Assembly: GCF_028583425.1 (NCBI RefSeq)
Contig: NC_072794.1
Location: forward strand, 29,943,232-30,007,231
DNA length: 64,000 nt
Source of the DNA: Eublepharis macularius
Lineage: Eukaryota > Chordata > Lepidosauria > Squamata > Eublepharidae
Direction of reading: 5' to 3'
Part shown: positions 21,174 through 31,718 of the stretch, piece by piece
Position numbering within the stretch: position 1 is the stretch's first letter
Layout: every line of letters starts with the position of its first letter
Position numbers and translations under genes: made by a program
Notes under the pieces: model-generated
What the model was told of the DNA's origin: nothing
Databases searched by the model: none
Seen by the model: the letters and a program-made list of their open reading frames with translations, nothing else

Positions 21174-23351
21174 AACTTATCTAGGAGAAGGCTTTCTCCA
21201 GAAGAGACCAGAGTGCTTAATTTAGGATTAGGTTTTGTTCCGACCCCACGGTATAACGCGTTTAAAACGAGAATAGACCTGTTTAAATTGACCAGATTAC
21301 TTAAACTTAGGAACTTCTTTGGGAATACACCTGTTAATCAGCAGATCCCCTTTAATTTACGCCCCCATTCTACCTTTATCCCTCCAACAACGGACCATAG
21401 GATACAGACCTTTGAGGCAATGGTAATTAGGGATTTAGAGCAAATTGAGAAACAACAGCGTCATAAGAGATGTAACCTTAGTGTATCAGAGTTAAAAGTG
21501 TTGAGTGAACTCAGGAAGGATGAGTCCATAATTATAAAAGAGGCAGACAAAGGGGGAGCCATTGTTATACTGAATAAGGAAGATTATATAGGGGAAGTGA
21601 AGCGGCAGTTAAGTGACAAAAAAAGCTATAAGGAAATTCCCAGCGACCCTACAAAAAGTATTACCGGTCTAATTAAAAATTCTCTACAATGGGTAGCAAT
21701 GGGTTGGATTTCTGAGCAGTGGTTTAGGGCATTGTTAAATACGTATCCTAGAGTTCCCATTTTTTACATACTCCCTAAGATTCACAAACCCGGTTCACCC
21801 CCCCCTGGACGGCCGATTATTTCAGGGTCCAACTCGATTTTAGAGCCGGTGGCTAAATATTTGGACTCTTTTTTACAGCCATTTGTGAAGAAAATAAAAT
21901 CATACATTCAGGATACTCGGGATTTCATTAATAAAGTAGAGGGTTTAATTGTAGCCAAAGAAGCAGTGTTTGTTACTTTAGATGTAACTTCCTTATATAC
22001 AAACATCCCACACGAAGAAGCACTACGGACCGTCCAATCCTTGTTGGATAAACGAGATATCCAAGAACCTCCCACACATTTTTTGTTAGATCTTTTGGAC
22101 ATAGTACTCACAAAGAATTATTTTCGGTTTCAGGAGACTTTTTATTTACAGACATGCGGGGTAGCCATGGGCTGCTCCGCAGCACCAAGTATAGCAAACT
22201 TATTCATGTCACGATTAGAAGATAATTTTTTTCAGAACCCAGATCAAAATCTTTTTTTCACACATATTTTGTTTTACTGCCGTTTTATTGATGATTTATT
22301 TCTTATTCTGTCTAATAATTCATACACAATAGAGCTTTGTAATTGGATGAATACGGTGCACAATAATATCAAACTTACATGGTCAGCTGATGGTAATGAA
22401 ATCAACTACCTGGACGTGTCGGTGTATAGGGCAGAGGGTAATGTAGTTCATGTGCGCCCCTACAGGAAACCTACGGATAGGAATGCCTTGCTGCATTATC
22501 AATCTTTTCATCCACCCCACTTACGGTGTAACTTACCTTTCAGCCAGTTCCTACGCCTCCGTCGGAATTCAACTAAGATGGTAGATTTTTCAATACATGC
22601 AAGGAAGATGGGGGATCAGTTTATATCCAAAGGTTACCCAGAAGATGTTGTTGTGAGAGGCAGGAAACGGGCATTAGAAAGAAATAGAAAAGATCTTTTA
22701 AAGGAAAGTGGGGTGGAAAGAGAAACTAGGATTTGCTTCGCACTGGATTACACTCCATTAGCGAAGCAAATCAAACAAATAGTATACAAACATTGGCATT
22801 TAATAAAAGATCTCCCGGGTTGCACAGATAAACCTCTGGTAGCCCACCGAAGAACCAGGAACTTCAGAGACCAGCTCATTCATACAGACTTGATAAATCA
22901 TAAACCACATAGGAATTTTCCTGTAGGGCATTATAGATGTGGAGGTTGTAACAGCTGTGACTTGGTTATGCCTGTCCAGAGGTTTAAAGCTATGGGACTG
23001 TATTGGAGGGATTTTTCAAACTGTAACACAAGAAATGTGGTTTACCTTATTGTATGTATTTGTAATAAGATGTATGTAGGCTGTACAACTAGAGCTATTA
23101 AAACACGTATACAGGAACATCGCTCTAGAATACGTCGGGGAGTGGAAGACGCGCCTATGGTCTCACACTTCATGGCTTTGAAACATCGTGAAAATGACTT
23201 TGTTTACACAGTCCTACATGTAAGCCACTATAAGGAAGAAGTCTTTATACAACGGGACTTGTTAAGAAAAGAAGCGTGGTGGATCTACAAACTGCACACG
23301 GAGGAACCACAAGGAATGAATGTTAGCTGCGAGTTGACATCTTATTTGTGA
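21168..23351 (+). CDS. PLE ORF2: reverse transcriptase and GIY-YIG endonuclease
   Basis: The 727 codons are open from a GTG at 21168 (open frame from 21108); the first ATG is only at 21420, within conserved sequence. Counting from 21168, the RT contains YILPKIHKPG and GRPIISGSNS (fingers), TLDVTSLYTNIP (motif A, Asp about 272), CGVAMGCSAAPSIANLFM (motif B), FIDDLFLIL (motif C, Asp 375 and 376), and NYLDVSVYRAEG then YRKPTDRN (motif D/E region). After a linker come HYRCGGCNSC, a Cys cluster, and the GIY-YIG nuclease (VVYLIVCICNKMYVGCTT, Tyr about 626 and 636; TRIQEHRSRI). All catalytic RT residues are present. The lack of an early ATG suggests expression from ORF1 by -1 frameshifting, with re-initiation as an alternative. 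Confidence 0.93.
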   Translation: MVNLSRRRLSPEETRVLNLGLGFVPTPRYNAFKTRIDLFKLTRLLKLRNFFGNTPVNQQIPFNLRPHSTFIPPTTDHRIQTFEAMVIRDLEQIEKQQRHKRCNLSVSELKVLSELRKDESIIIKEADKGGAIVILNKEDYIGEVKRQLSDKKSYKEIPSDPTKSITGLIKNSLQWVAMGWISEQWFRALLNTYPRVPIFYILPKIHKPGSPPPGRPIISGSNSILEPVAKYLDSFLQPFVKKIKSYIQDTRDFINKVEGLIVAKEAVFVTLDVTSLYTNIPHEEALRTVQSLLDKRDIQEPPTHFLLDLLDIVLTKNYFRFQETFYLQTCGVAMGCSAAPSIANLFMSRLEDNFFQNPDQNLFFTHILFYCRFIDDLFLILSNNSYTIELCNWMNTVHNNIKLTWSADGNEINYLDVSVYRAEGNVVHVRPYRKPTDRNALLHYQSFHPPHLRCNLPFSQFLRLRRNSTKMVDFSIHARKMGDQFISKGYPEDVVVRGRKRALERNRKDLLKESGVERETRICFALDYTPLAKQIKQIVYKHWHLIKDLPGCTDKPLVAHRRTRNFRDQLIHTDLINHKPHRNFPVGHYRCGGCNSCDLVMPVQRFKAMGLYWRDFSNCNTRNVVYLIVCICNKMYVGCTTRAIKTRIQEHRSRIRRGVEDAPMVSHFMALKHRENDFVYTVLHVSHYKEEVFIQRDLLRKEAWWIYKLHTEEPQGMNVSCELTSYL

Positions 23352-23442
23352 GGACTGTCTGGGGACCCTGTTCCTTTAAAAATTATTCAAAGATAATAGA
23401 GGAGAATCACACAGCAATTTTTAAGGAGTAGGTTACTCCCTC

Positions 23443-24030
23443 TCCTTTATACACGCCGGTGAGCGATTTGGAATCATGATAGAAATGCTGTTCGATGCGC
23501 TGTATGTAAGTAGGCGTTTGCAGAGCCATGGAATGAAGACAGAATGGAGATTTGTTTAATTTATATTGATTTATACCTTTTATGTATTTCTTACAGTTGT
23601 AACTGCTCTGAAGAAGGGGATACCGGAAACGGGACCTCTTGCTGGCTGACCCGTTCAGTTACAATTCTGGAAAATGGTTGTTTGAAATTACTTGTTGATT
23701 TTTTGTCAAAACTGAATTGGGCAACCTAAGGGTGCTTTGATTTTTTGTATGAAAGTGAATGAAATTGGACGAAATTGCATAGAGGCTCTTTGTAGCTTTG
23801 ATAAGTTTGTATGCTTCTGCAAACAATAGGGGCTCTTATTGAATGTTCTACCGCCCCTTTGAGGTTTCTTACTGAAGTGTAAATATATAGATTGCTCCAG
23901 TTGTTCTAATAGTAGTGGCTAGAACAACCTTGTGACATATCTACAGTGTGAGTAAATTTCATATTTTTGCACAAGACGTGTTTAACATTCTTTCATAGTG
24001 ATTAGTTAGTTGGTAACGGTCATTTTGGTG
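23443..24030 (+). repeat. PLE downstream pseudo-LTR (588 bp)
   Basis: This direct repeat of 19777-20364 has a single visible difference. It repeats the hammerhead-like fold at 23594-23669. It is followed directly by the target duplication gttaact. Confidence 0.93.
23594..23669 (+). ncRNA. Hammerhead-like ribozyme fold, downstream pseudo-LTR
   Basis: This is the same fold as at 19928-20003, with no base changes in it. Two copies per element would let a full transcript be cut to unit length, as proposed for PLE hammerheads. Confidence 0.55.
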
Positions 24031-25082
24031 GTTAACTAGCTGAAAGCAAACAAATTGAAATCGAACACAGACAAGACGGAAGTGATGCTGGTTGGAAAAG
24101 CGGGGATCTTGAAGGACATTTTGCTTCCAACTTTTGATGGGGTTCAGATGAGCCTGGCTGACTCAGTTAAGAGCCTAGTGGTCATACTGGATCCAGCGTT
24201 GCTGCTAGAGAAGCAAGGCAATGCAACTGCAAACAAGAACTCGGACCGGCCTGGAAGATGGCCCTCTGCCTTGACATGGCCAATCTAGCAACCTGGATTC
24301 ATGGCACAGTAACATCAAGACTAGACTTCTGTAATGCCCTCTATGTTGACTCAGAGACTCCAGTAGGTGCAGACCATTGCAGTTCATTTACTCGTAGGAG
24401 CTAGATGGAGCATGCGTGTCACTCCCATTCTGCAGTCACTCCATTCACTTCCTATCAGACTCAATTCATGGTCATGATTTTCACATTTAAAGCCCTTCAT
24501 GGCACCTGTGTTCTGCCACAGCAGCTTCGCTCATCTAGACAGGGCCTTCTGTAAATTCCTCCCCGCAGTTGGGCAAAATCAACAGCTTCCTGCACATGTG
24601 TTTTCTCTATGGTAGCCCCCACCCTATGGAATGGCCTGCCTGAGGAGGTCAGGAAAGCCCCCATTCTCCTGGCTTTCCACAAACTATGCAAAACTGAATT
24701 ATTTAGGAGATCTTTCTACTCAAGATATAGGGGTGTGTCATAAGAAATAGCTCAAAGAGATGCATTGTGAGGAACAGGGACTCTGTTGCGTACTGTCTGC
24801 TGCTGTAGACATGTGCTTACTAGGGAGTTACCTTGTTGCAAAACATGCCATAGGAATTAGTTATGCTTTGTTTCAGAAAGATTTAACCTCTATCCTCGGC
24901 TTTATGCTTGCTCCTCCAAATGTTCTACTACCATACCCCATTTTATCTCTTTCCCTCATTGTACTAACTGTTCTTCATTATTGTACTTTGTGCTAGCTTT
25001 GTGGTTATATTGTATTTTCATTCACACTCTATAATCCACCTTGAATCTCAGTGAGAAAGGCAGACCACAAATAACAACAATA
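24031..25082 (+). mobile_element. L2-like LINE 3' part, continuing after the PLE
   Basis: It continues the LINE seen before 19772: LKSNTDKTEVMLVG, then SRLDFCNALYV and the C-terminal tail with FHKLCKTELF in decayed form. The 3' end reads ataatccaccttgaatctcagtgag, followed by an aataacaacaa tail. Several frameshifts and stops are present. The family is L2-like on the basis of the NTDKTEVMLVG and SRLDYCNALY blocks. Confidence 0.7.
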
Positions 25083-25235
25083 TGTCGCCTGTTCAGAGAC
25101 CTTGAGGAAGCTCACAACATGAATGATATCAAACCGAAATCATTAAAAACACAGATAATAAAAACCTAAAGCATAAATGCACATAAAAAACAGAGTAGAA
25201 AAATGCACAACATTCCAAAGCACATAAACAGCGAG

Positions 25236-25447
25236 AGTATCAAAAAAGGTTGCCAAGCTCCAGGTGGTGCCTAGAGATCTCCTGGACTACAGTGATCAGT
25301 TCCCTTGAAGAAAATGGCTGCTTTGGAGGGTGGACTCTATGACATATCTGCTGAGGTCCCTCTCCTTCCCAAACCCCTCCCTCTCCAGGCTTTACCCCTA
25401 AATCTCCAGGATTTTCCCAATATGAAGTTGGAACAACTGTAGCCAAA
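25236..25447 (-). mobile_element. hAT-type MITE copy
   Basis: It reads ggttgccaagctccaggtgg at the left and a decayed complement (ttggaacaact) at the right, with the inner phrase gaaaatggctgctttggagggtggactctatg. It is the same family as 26067-26286. Confidence 0.6.
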
Positions 25448-25654
25448 GAGTAAGATGTGGTGCATGAAGTTCCCCAGTGGTGGAAGCTACTCTAGTTAAA
25501 TGAGTGAGAGAGACAGAGAAGGGTAGGTTAGTACCATTTTGCTTATTTATATTTCCTTGTGGCATAAGTATCCTAAAGGCAACAATCTACCTTCTCACTG
25601 CCTGTTCCGTGGATTCCTGGGAGTACTGTAGAATAAATTTGTGATAAAAGTTAT

Positions 25655-25860
25655 TAGAACAGCAGGATTGGACTCCAGAGGCACCTTAGAGATCAACAAG
25701 ATTTTCAGGGTATGAGCATTTGAGTGTTCCTTCGTCAGATACGTAACTGAAGAAGGGAGTTTTGACTCTTGAAAGCTTTCACCCTGAAAATCTTGGTCAC
25801 TAAGGGGCCACTGGACTTAAATCCTGCTGTTCCACTGCAGCCCAACATGGCTCCCTCCTC
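25655..25860. repeat. Foldback repeat with hammerhead-like core
   Basis: The left arm (cagcaggattggactccagaggcacctta) and right arm (ctaaggggccactggacttaaatcctgctg) are inverted. The centre holds actgaagaagggagttttgac followed by tcttgaaag: a CTGAAGA box, a GGGAG/CTCTT stem and GAAA. It ends in cagcccaacatggct. A relative is at 38255-38560. Confidence 0.6.
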
Positions 25861-26066
25861 ATTTGAACAAGTTTCATATCCTCAAAACACAAAAGCAGCA
25901 CAAAAATGACAGGCACACACACTCCTCTGTGGTAAAATGAGGGGGAACAATGCACTCCACCTCCTTAGAAGAAAGGCGGGATAAAATGTACTAGAGCTGT
26001 TTTAATCGCGTGAAAATTTAAAGTATTCCTTGATGAACGTTGCCAGAGAACGGGAAGATGTAAAAG

Positions 26067-26286
26067 TAGGGTCGCCAGCTCCAAGTTGGCAAATTCCTGG
26101 AGATCTGGGGAGTGAACCCTGAAGAAAGTGGGGTTCGGGGAGGGAAAGGACCTTGGCATGGCATAATACCATAGAGTCCACCCTCCAAAAGTAGCCATTT
26201 TCTCCAGGCGAACTGATCTCTGTGGCCTGGAGACCAGTTGTAATTCCGGGAGATCTCCAGCCACTACCTGGAGGCTGGCAACCCTA
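26067..26286 (-). mobile_element. hAT-type MITE with 8-bp target duplication
   Basis: The 220-bp element runs from tagggtcgccagct to ggctggcaaccta-type end (inverted TAGGGTTGCC termini) and is flanked by tgtaaaag at 26059-26066 and 26287-26294. The 8-bp duplication and TAGGG ends indicate hAT. Confidence 0.85.
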
Positions 26287-26439
26287 TGTAAAAGTGCTAT
26301 TCCAACTTCGCTGTCGGTGGAGGGGTGAGCATTTTAACGCAGCTCCTTTTCCCTCCCACTAACAAACCGGGAGACAGAACTCCCACGCGCTCCTCACAAC
26401 CATTAATTCTACCTCGCCCCATAGCCTTTTCTCCCTATC

Positions 26440-26830
26440 ATCTCATCCAGCCTCCCCACTTCCATCGCGCACGCTCAATCTACCCAACGCCCTGCGCAGA
26501 CGTCACCACCGACCGGTTTGACGTCCCTACTGGCAGCGCGTGCGCAGTTGCAGATGGTGTCGCCGTTGGCGCGTAGCATTGTGGGGCAGACATGGCGGCG
26601 GCTTGGGCGCTGCAGGCGATGTCTCGTCAGGTCGGAGTCGTGTTGGTCTCTTTTCGTTCTTCTCCACCTCTCTCAGGGCTAGGATATATCTTCGCTGTTC
26701 GCTTCTTCTTGCAGCAGAGCGAGTGTTGTTCTGAGCATGCCCAGCGAAGGGAGGCAAAGGGGTTTAAACGCGCGAGGGCGGGGGGCGGGAGAGGAGGTGG
26801 TTGGATGCGCAAAGTGTCATCCTATAGTTT
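26440..26830. promoter_or_regulatory. MRPS14: CpG-rich promoter region of MRPS14
   Basis: CpG is frequent here (cgcgcacgctc, ccgaccggtttgacgtc, gcgcgtgcgcag) in a window otherwise poor in CpG. It surrounds the first coding exon at 26592. No TATA box is evident, which is usual for housekeeping mitochondrial ribosomal genes. Confidence 0.65.
26592..26630 (+). CDS. MRPS14: MRPS14 coding exon 1
   Basis: This exon has 13 codons from ATG and ends tctcgtcag before the gtcgga donor. Exon 2 continues in phase 0. Confidence 0.85.
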
Positions 26831-29800
26831 CCCGTTGATAATTGCACATTGACGCTGCGCATATGCCGAGCGAGGTAGCTTTTCAGAAGTTATAAGTAGT
26901 GTGCTTCTGAGCCTGTGCAGAATGTTTCCCTGACAATGGTACCTAGGGTTGCCAGCTCCAGCTTGGGAAATTCCTGGAGATTTGGAGGTTTGAGCCTGAG
27001 GAGGGAGGAATTTGGAGAGGGGATGGATGTCAGTGGGGTATTATGCCAAAGAGGTCCCCCACCACCACCACCAAAAAAACCCAGTCATCTTCTCCAAAGG
27101 AACTGATATCTGTAGCCTGGAGATCAGATGTAATTCTGGGAGATCTATAGCAACCACCTGGATGTTGGCTACCCTAGTTGGTACTTGTTTTATGGATCTG
27201 TGCTTTATAGAAGACGAATGTGTGTTATGTGCTCTCATGTCTCTTCTGACTTATGGTGACCCTATGAATAAATGACCTCCAAAACATCCTATCATTGACA
27301 ACCGTGCTCAGATCTTGCAAACTGGAGGACATGGTTTTCTTCACTGAGTTATCTCGTTTTGGCTTTTCCTCTTTCTCTTCTTCTTCCACTTTTCCCAGCA
27401 TTATTGACTTTTCCAGAGAGTCTGGTCTTCTCGTGATGTGACCAAAGTATGATAGTCAGATTTGTCATTTTAATTTCTTGATTTAATCTAGAATTCGCTT
27501 AGGGAAATTTGTTTATAAATAACTCCCTCTTAGTTATGTTATTGAAAGCTGTTTTGAGGGTTCCTTGGGTTTGTAAAGGCATGTGATTTCAGAGATGGTG
27601 CTGCAGACGATGTGGAAACTGACAAAATGATATGGAGTATAGGGGAGGGCGAGCACAAAGTTACCTGTGAAGAAATCATGAAAAGGGGAAACAAGTTCTG
27701 TTATTTATCATTGGCTTGAGGTGGAAATTCTAGTGTTACTCGGTTTTCAGTTTTGTTAGTTGGCAAACAAGAACTTTGTTATAGTAAAGGGACTTGCAGA
27801 AATATCCTGTAGCCCTCTGGGTTAAATATGTAACAGAAATGCTGTTTTGCAATTAAGAAAAACAGACAAGGAACCAGTGTGTTGATAAACAAAAAAGTGG
27901 TGCTGCAGCAAACACTGAATACATTACAAATGATAATTGCAGTATTTGCAGAATATACAAAACCAGCAAATAAATATAATTCAGAGTGCTGAACATGAAC
28001 TGTATTTGAATGTGAATTTTCATGTCTCACTCACTGTATTCTTTGAACTATATTTTTGTTACTTGCCTCAGGATGGTCATCTCATATCACATCAGTTTCA
28101 TCTGGATGATCTGGGTTACTCTTCTTTCTGATTCAGAAATGGAGGTGGATCAGTACTGGCCTCCCCATAAACCCAGTCACTAGACCAGTGCGCGAGCTAG
28201 AATTTCATCCCATGATTCCCAGGTTAATTACACAAGCTGCACTGGCTAAAGCTGAATACCAGGGATATATGTAGTTAGTATAAATCAATTTCAGGCAGTT
28301 TTTTAGGCCGTAAAGTACTAAGAAGTATGTGGCTACAAATTTAGGCCATAAAGTACTAAGAAGTCTATGTGGCTACAAGTTTTACTTGTAGGTAGTACTG
28401 TTAATGGTGGCATTGCTCAAATTTTCAGCAAATGGGAGGAAAGTGCAGTTGGCCTTTATGAATAACAGTTGTGCTATTTTATATCTGGACATGTTGTGCC
28501 TCAGGCACAAGAAGGGGCAAAGTTTGACTCTGATATGCTTTTATTAATAGATCTCCCCCTTGCCTTGCCTTGGGCAAGTACGGGGTTATTATGTGAACTG
28601 GAGAATGCTACGTGATGTTAAGAGAAGGAAGATGGCCTTTGAATATGCAGATCACAGGCTACGTCTGAATGCCCTTAGGAAAAACAATATTTTGCCAAAA
28701 GAACTCCAGGTAAGAAAGAAATGAAACCATCAAGCTATGCTGGACTTGAGCATGTGACAGTTTAGTTTTTTTAGTTTAACTGTATCACATATTAACCAAC
28801 TAGCAATAGATTATAAACAGGGTTCTTGTATATCCTAAATAATCTGCTGCAATACATTATTTTTTCATTTTATTCTATTTCCAGCATCTTAAATCAACTG
28901 CTCCATCATTCATTTTATTGTAGCAGATATTCAGTAACATGTAGCTGCAAACCACATAGTAAAGTATTATGTTGAGTATCTGTGTAGAAGACATCCAGTG
29001 CGGTCTCAGAATCTAGCCATTACATTAAATCATCATGTTGTAGTAGATCTCATAGAATGGGACTTGTTTTTCACAACCACTTCATCCTTTTTTAAATGTA
29101 AAAGCATATGCAAACAGTTGTGTTCTCCAAGTGCTTTTAAGGTATCTGGGTTGCTTCCCACTGCCAACAGCCAACCAATAAATGCTCTCTGCTTCTGGTC
29201 TCCCACTCTCTTCCTCTAAGTGGGTTGTGATAGCAGCCAGGGACAGCAGCTGATGCTCTTGAGCAGTGTAATGAATGGTTGGCAGAGACAGGGAGCAGCA
29301 GCCAGCACTCCCCCTTGGACAGGTCTGCTGCTCAAGAACAGGTGACTTTTGGAAACAGGGAGTACCAGCCTTTGCAGGCAAGTACATGGATGATAACCCT
29401 AACCCAACACCTGATAAGGAGCCAGCAGCTGAAGTAGACATCTTCCAGCCCCTTTTCCTTTGCTAGCAGATGAAGAGGAAGCTGCTGCCCATGAGGAGAA
29501 GGGCCTAGTTTTCTCTTCTGCTTGTGAAAACAAGGGACAAGGCAGCCTGTTTCCTGGGGGCCAGTGGTGGGCTCTTAAATTGCCTAAGGCTGCAGACTCA
29601 TGATTGCTGTTCCGTAGAAATTTGTACAAAATACAGAAGTGCCTTTTGCTTTCTATGAAACAGTGATTCTGTCATTTGTGAACAGAGAGAGGCTACCCTC
29701 CTCAAAGGGACATAAAGGGACATTGTTTTGTATATTGATTTTAGTATTGTTTTCTTGTTTTTATTGATTTTAAACTGTTCACCACCCAGAGTCCCTGGGG

Positions 29801-30060
29801 ATGGGCGGTATATAAATTGAAATATAAATAAATAAAATCTGGAACATGTGATAAGTCATTTTTTTTAATTATTCCAGGAAGTTACAGATAAAGAGATTGC
29901 TGCCCTGCCACGGGACAGCTGCCCTGTGAGGATCCGCAATCGGTGTGTGTTGACATCTCGGCCACGAGGTGTGGTGTGGCGCTGGAGGCTCAGCCGAATT
30001 GTTTTCCGCCACCTAGCTGACCATGCTCAGCTCTCTGGGGTACAGAGAGCGATGTGGTGA
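26592..30060 (+). CDS. MRPS14: Mitochondrial ribosomal protein uS14m (MRPS14), 3 coding exons
   Basis: The gene encodes uS14m of the small mitochondrial ribosomal subunit. Exons 26592-26630, 28551-28709 and 29878-30060 join in phase 0 to give 126 residues, close to the 128 of the human protein. The start ATG follows ggggcagac; the N-terminus [13 protein letters not shown] is a plausible mitochondrial leader. The core [20 protein letters not shown], then [17 protein letters not shown] and [20 protein letters not shown], is diagnostic of the S14 family. The C-terminus is LSGVQRAMW. All splice sites are GT-AG (gtcgga, gtaaga; ttaatag, attccag). Introns hold a MITE, a Bov-B piece and a LINE tail. 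The gene faces CACYBP tail to tail. Confidence 0.96.
26944..27176 (+). mobile_element. hAT-type MITE in MRPS14 intron 1
   Basis: The ends are tagggttgccagctcc and gatgttggctacccta, inverted. The tggtac on both sides (26937-26942, 27179-27184) is a worn target duplication. It is the same family as 26067-26286. Confidence 0.75.
27190..27465 (-). mobile_element. Bov-B (RTE) LINE 3' fragment
   Basis: The plus strand reads cttatggtgaccctatgaat, then cctccaaaacatcctatc, cagatcttgcaaactggagg and tcgtgatgtgaccaaagtatg. This is the complement of the end of the Bov-B/RTE ORF (motif GHIMRR then VxxRTFWRSF) and its 3' tail. Stops show it is dead. Bov-B is abundant in squamates. Confidence 0.6.
27466..28550 (+). 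other. MRPS14: MRPS14 intron 1, remainder
   Basis: This is intronic sequence. A 38-bp phrase (ttaggcc-taaagtactaagaag, then gtggctacaa) occurs twice in a row at 28303-28338 and 28341-28378. Otherwise nothing is recognised. Confidence 0.6.
28551..28709 (+). CDS. MRPS14: MRPS14 coding exon 2
   Basis: This exon has 53 codons, acceptor ttattaatag and donor gtaaga. It encodes [20 protein letters not shown] and on to NNILPKELQ. Confidence 0.95.
28710..29734 (+). other. MRPS14: MRPS14 intron 2
   Basis: I see no conserved frame. Short open frames around 29000-29460 on both strands have no family likeness. Confidence 0.6.
29735..29838 (+). mobile_element. LINE 3' tail (L2/CR1-like) next to MRPS14 exon 3
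   Basis: The text attgattttaaactgttcac, cacccagagtccctgggg and gatgggcggtatataaattg followed by aataaataaa is the 3' end shared by several L2/CR1-like LINEs and their SINEs. It ends 39 bases before exon 3. Confidence 0.6.
29878..30060 (+). CDS. MRPS14: MRPS14 coding exon 3
   Basis: This exon has 60 codons plus TGA, acceptor attccag. It encodes the conserved S14 C-terminal half ending [11 protein letters not shown]. Confidence 0.96.
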   Translation, partial: EVTDKEIAALPRDSCPVRIRNRCVLTSRPRGVVWRWRLSRIVFRHLADHAQLSGVQRAMW

Positions 30061-31558
30061 ACCATCACCCAACTTTTATTAACCAAGGGAAGAAAAACCT
30101 GAGCCCTGTTCCAACTCATAAGATTTATTGTACTGAAGGTCTTGATATAAAGGATGGGGCAGCTCTGTACAGATGAGCCTAGTTGGAGTTTGTCAAGTCT
30201 TCGGTTAACCTGCTGTTAAAGATATTTTAAAAAACAAACACTGCAAATATACCCAAACACCAATTTCTGTTCATTCCTTGTGTTTCTTACAAAGGACTTT
30301 GCTTTAAGTGGTGAGGCAGGTTTTTACATGGTAACAAAACTGAAAAGAAACACCACATATGACGAAATTGGCTTATACAGGATGTACACATGACCACTGA
30401 AAAGGTTAGAGAGAGAGGCAGCACAATTCCAATCAGAAAGAGAACAGAAAGCATGGTTTGAGAATGTATGGAATCTGAGGGGTTATGTTACCTGCCTCGG
30501 TTACCTGAAACTCTTAAGACAGCAGGTGCACTGATGGTATTTTCACAGGACTGTACATATGCGGAGAGGGGTGGGTGGAGTTGGATTGTATGTGCTTTCT
30601 ACACACATTAGTCATAAGTTAGGAACTGTACATGCAGAAGCCCTTTCCAGTTTGGTGGCCTTCAAAAGGCAGGCTCATCAGTCCGCACACCCTCAGCTCT
30701 TTTCAGAAGTTATGATGAGTGTGCAGAGACTGTAGGGGTTGGCATGATTGCCCCTGTGTGCACAAAACCACTCACCAGTGCACATACAGCATTAGTGTGA
30801 GGCTCCCAAAAGTATTACAGAAGAGCTTAAGCAGCTGCAGGCTTTGTCCTTTGAGGATGTGGTTTTGAATGTTACATTGATTATAGCTTCCTCATTGACT
30901 GTTCTCATGCCATGAGGATGGATTGGTTTCTTGTTTTCTATTGAAACTGTGGAACATTCACTACAGATTTGGTCTCAATCTCTTGCTATGAGCCTCTTTG
31001 CTTATCAGCCCTAGGATATGCAGCATCCATGAAGACTAGTAAATAAGCTTAGCTAAGGACTAGTTTACAGCCTCACATACCTCCAATCAACCAAGCTCCA
31101 TCCAATTTTAGTAGTAAGTTTATTCTGCTTAATTTTAAGAACTTGGCTACAGTGGCAGAGAGCAACATGGAAAGAATATGCCTCAGTAGCCTTGCTGAAA
31201 CTGAACTGGTCCGGGGCTGGTAAGTACCTGGATGGCAACCTGCCTTGAGTTCCTTGATGGAAGACGAGGAGTATATAGACAGAACAAACAGAAGGCAAGT
31301 ACAGATTTCAGACAATACACAGATACATTAAAGGTACTTTTGTTATTTTTGCCAGGTTCACAAAAGCATTGAAGGCTTAGAGCCTCAAGGAAGCAGGGCA
31401 AAAACACTTGAAGGAGACGCTTTATAGTATGTTTTATTTTATTTCTCCAACCTTGAAATGTAGAGCACTGTCTTTGCTTGGAAGGAGGTTATGTAAACAC
31501 CACTTTTTCTGATCTCAGTGGCACATCAGAAGCCCCATAAAGAAAACCCACGATCTGT
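30061..31558. other. Convergent 3' region between MRPS14 and CACYBP
   Basis: This 1.5 kb must hold both 3' UTRs. On the minus strand, possible CACYBP poly(A) signals (AATAAA, seen as tttatt) are near 31121 and 31434. I see no canonical AATAAA for MRPS14 soon after its stop. Confidence 0.5.
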
Positions 31559-31718
31559 TCAAATATCTAGTGGTATATCCTCTTTGGCTTGCTTTTCTCT
31601 GCTCTCCACCCAAGCTTTATTAATGGTTCTTTTCATCTCATCATCACCTTCAGCATACATCTTTTTCAGGAGATTCATCAACCCCTCACTTGGATCTGAT
31701 GTGTCATATGATGCTTTC
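31559..31718 (-). CDS. CACYBP: CACYBP coding exon 6 (SGS domain end, stop)
   Basis: The acceptor is tgctttag at 31720-31719. It encodes [18 protein letters not shown] and ends AKEDIPLDI with TGA at 31561-31559. Confidence 0.95.

Larger units (their letters stand above)
19773..24030 (+). mobile_element. Complete, young Penelope-like element (PLE) with direct pseudo-LTRs
   Basis: The 4.26-kb element is built as pseudo-LTR (19777-20364), ORF1, ORF2 (reverse transcriptase plus GIY-YIG nuclease), a short 3' gap, then pseudo-LTR (23443-24030). The two 588-bp direct repeats keep a constant offset of 3666 bp and show one difference that I found (20046 T, 23712 C). The insertion is flanked by a 7-bp duplication, gttaact, at 19766-19772 and 24031-24037. 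It lies inside an L2-like LINE. PLEs are eukaryotic retroelements related to telomerase reverse transcriptase. They carry no capsid or envelope gene, and their terminal repeats arise differently from retroviral LTRs. Intact frames and near-identical repeats suggest a recent insertion. The clade is not settled; the C-terminal GIY-YIG excludes the permuted Naiad type. Confidence 0.92.

Noticed and set aside
19777-24030. Reading the direct terminal repeats as LTRs of a retrovirus-like element
   Set aside because: There is no gag, protease, RNase H, integrase or envelope. The RT and GIY-YIG nuclease are of PLE type, and the repeats are PLE pseudo-LTRs.
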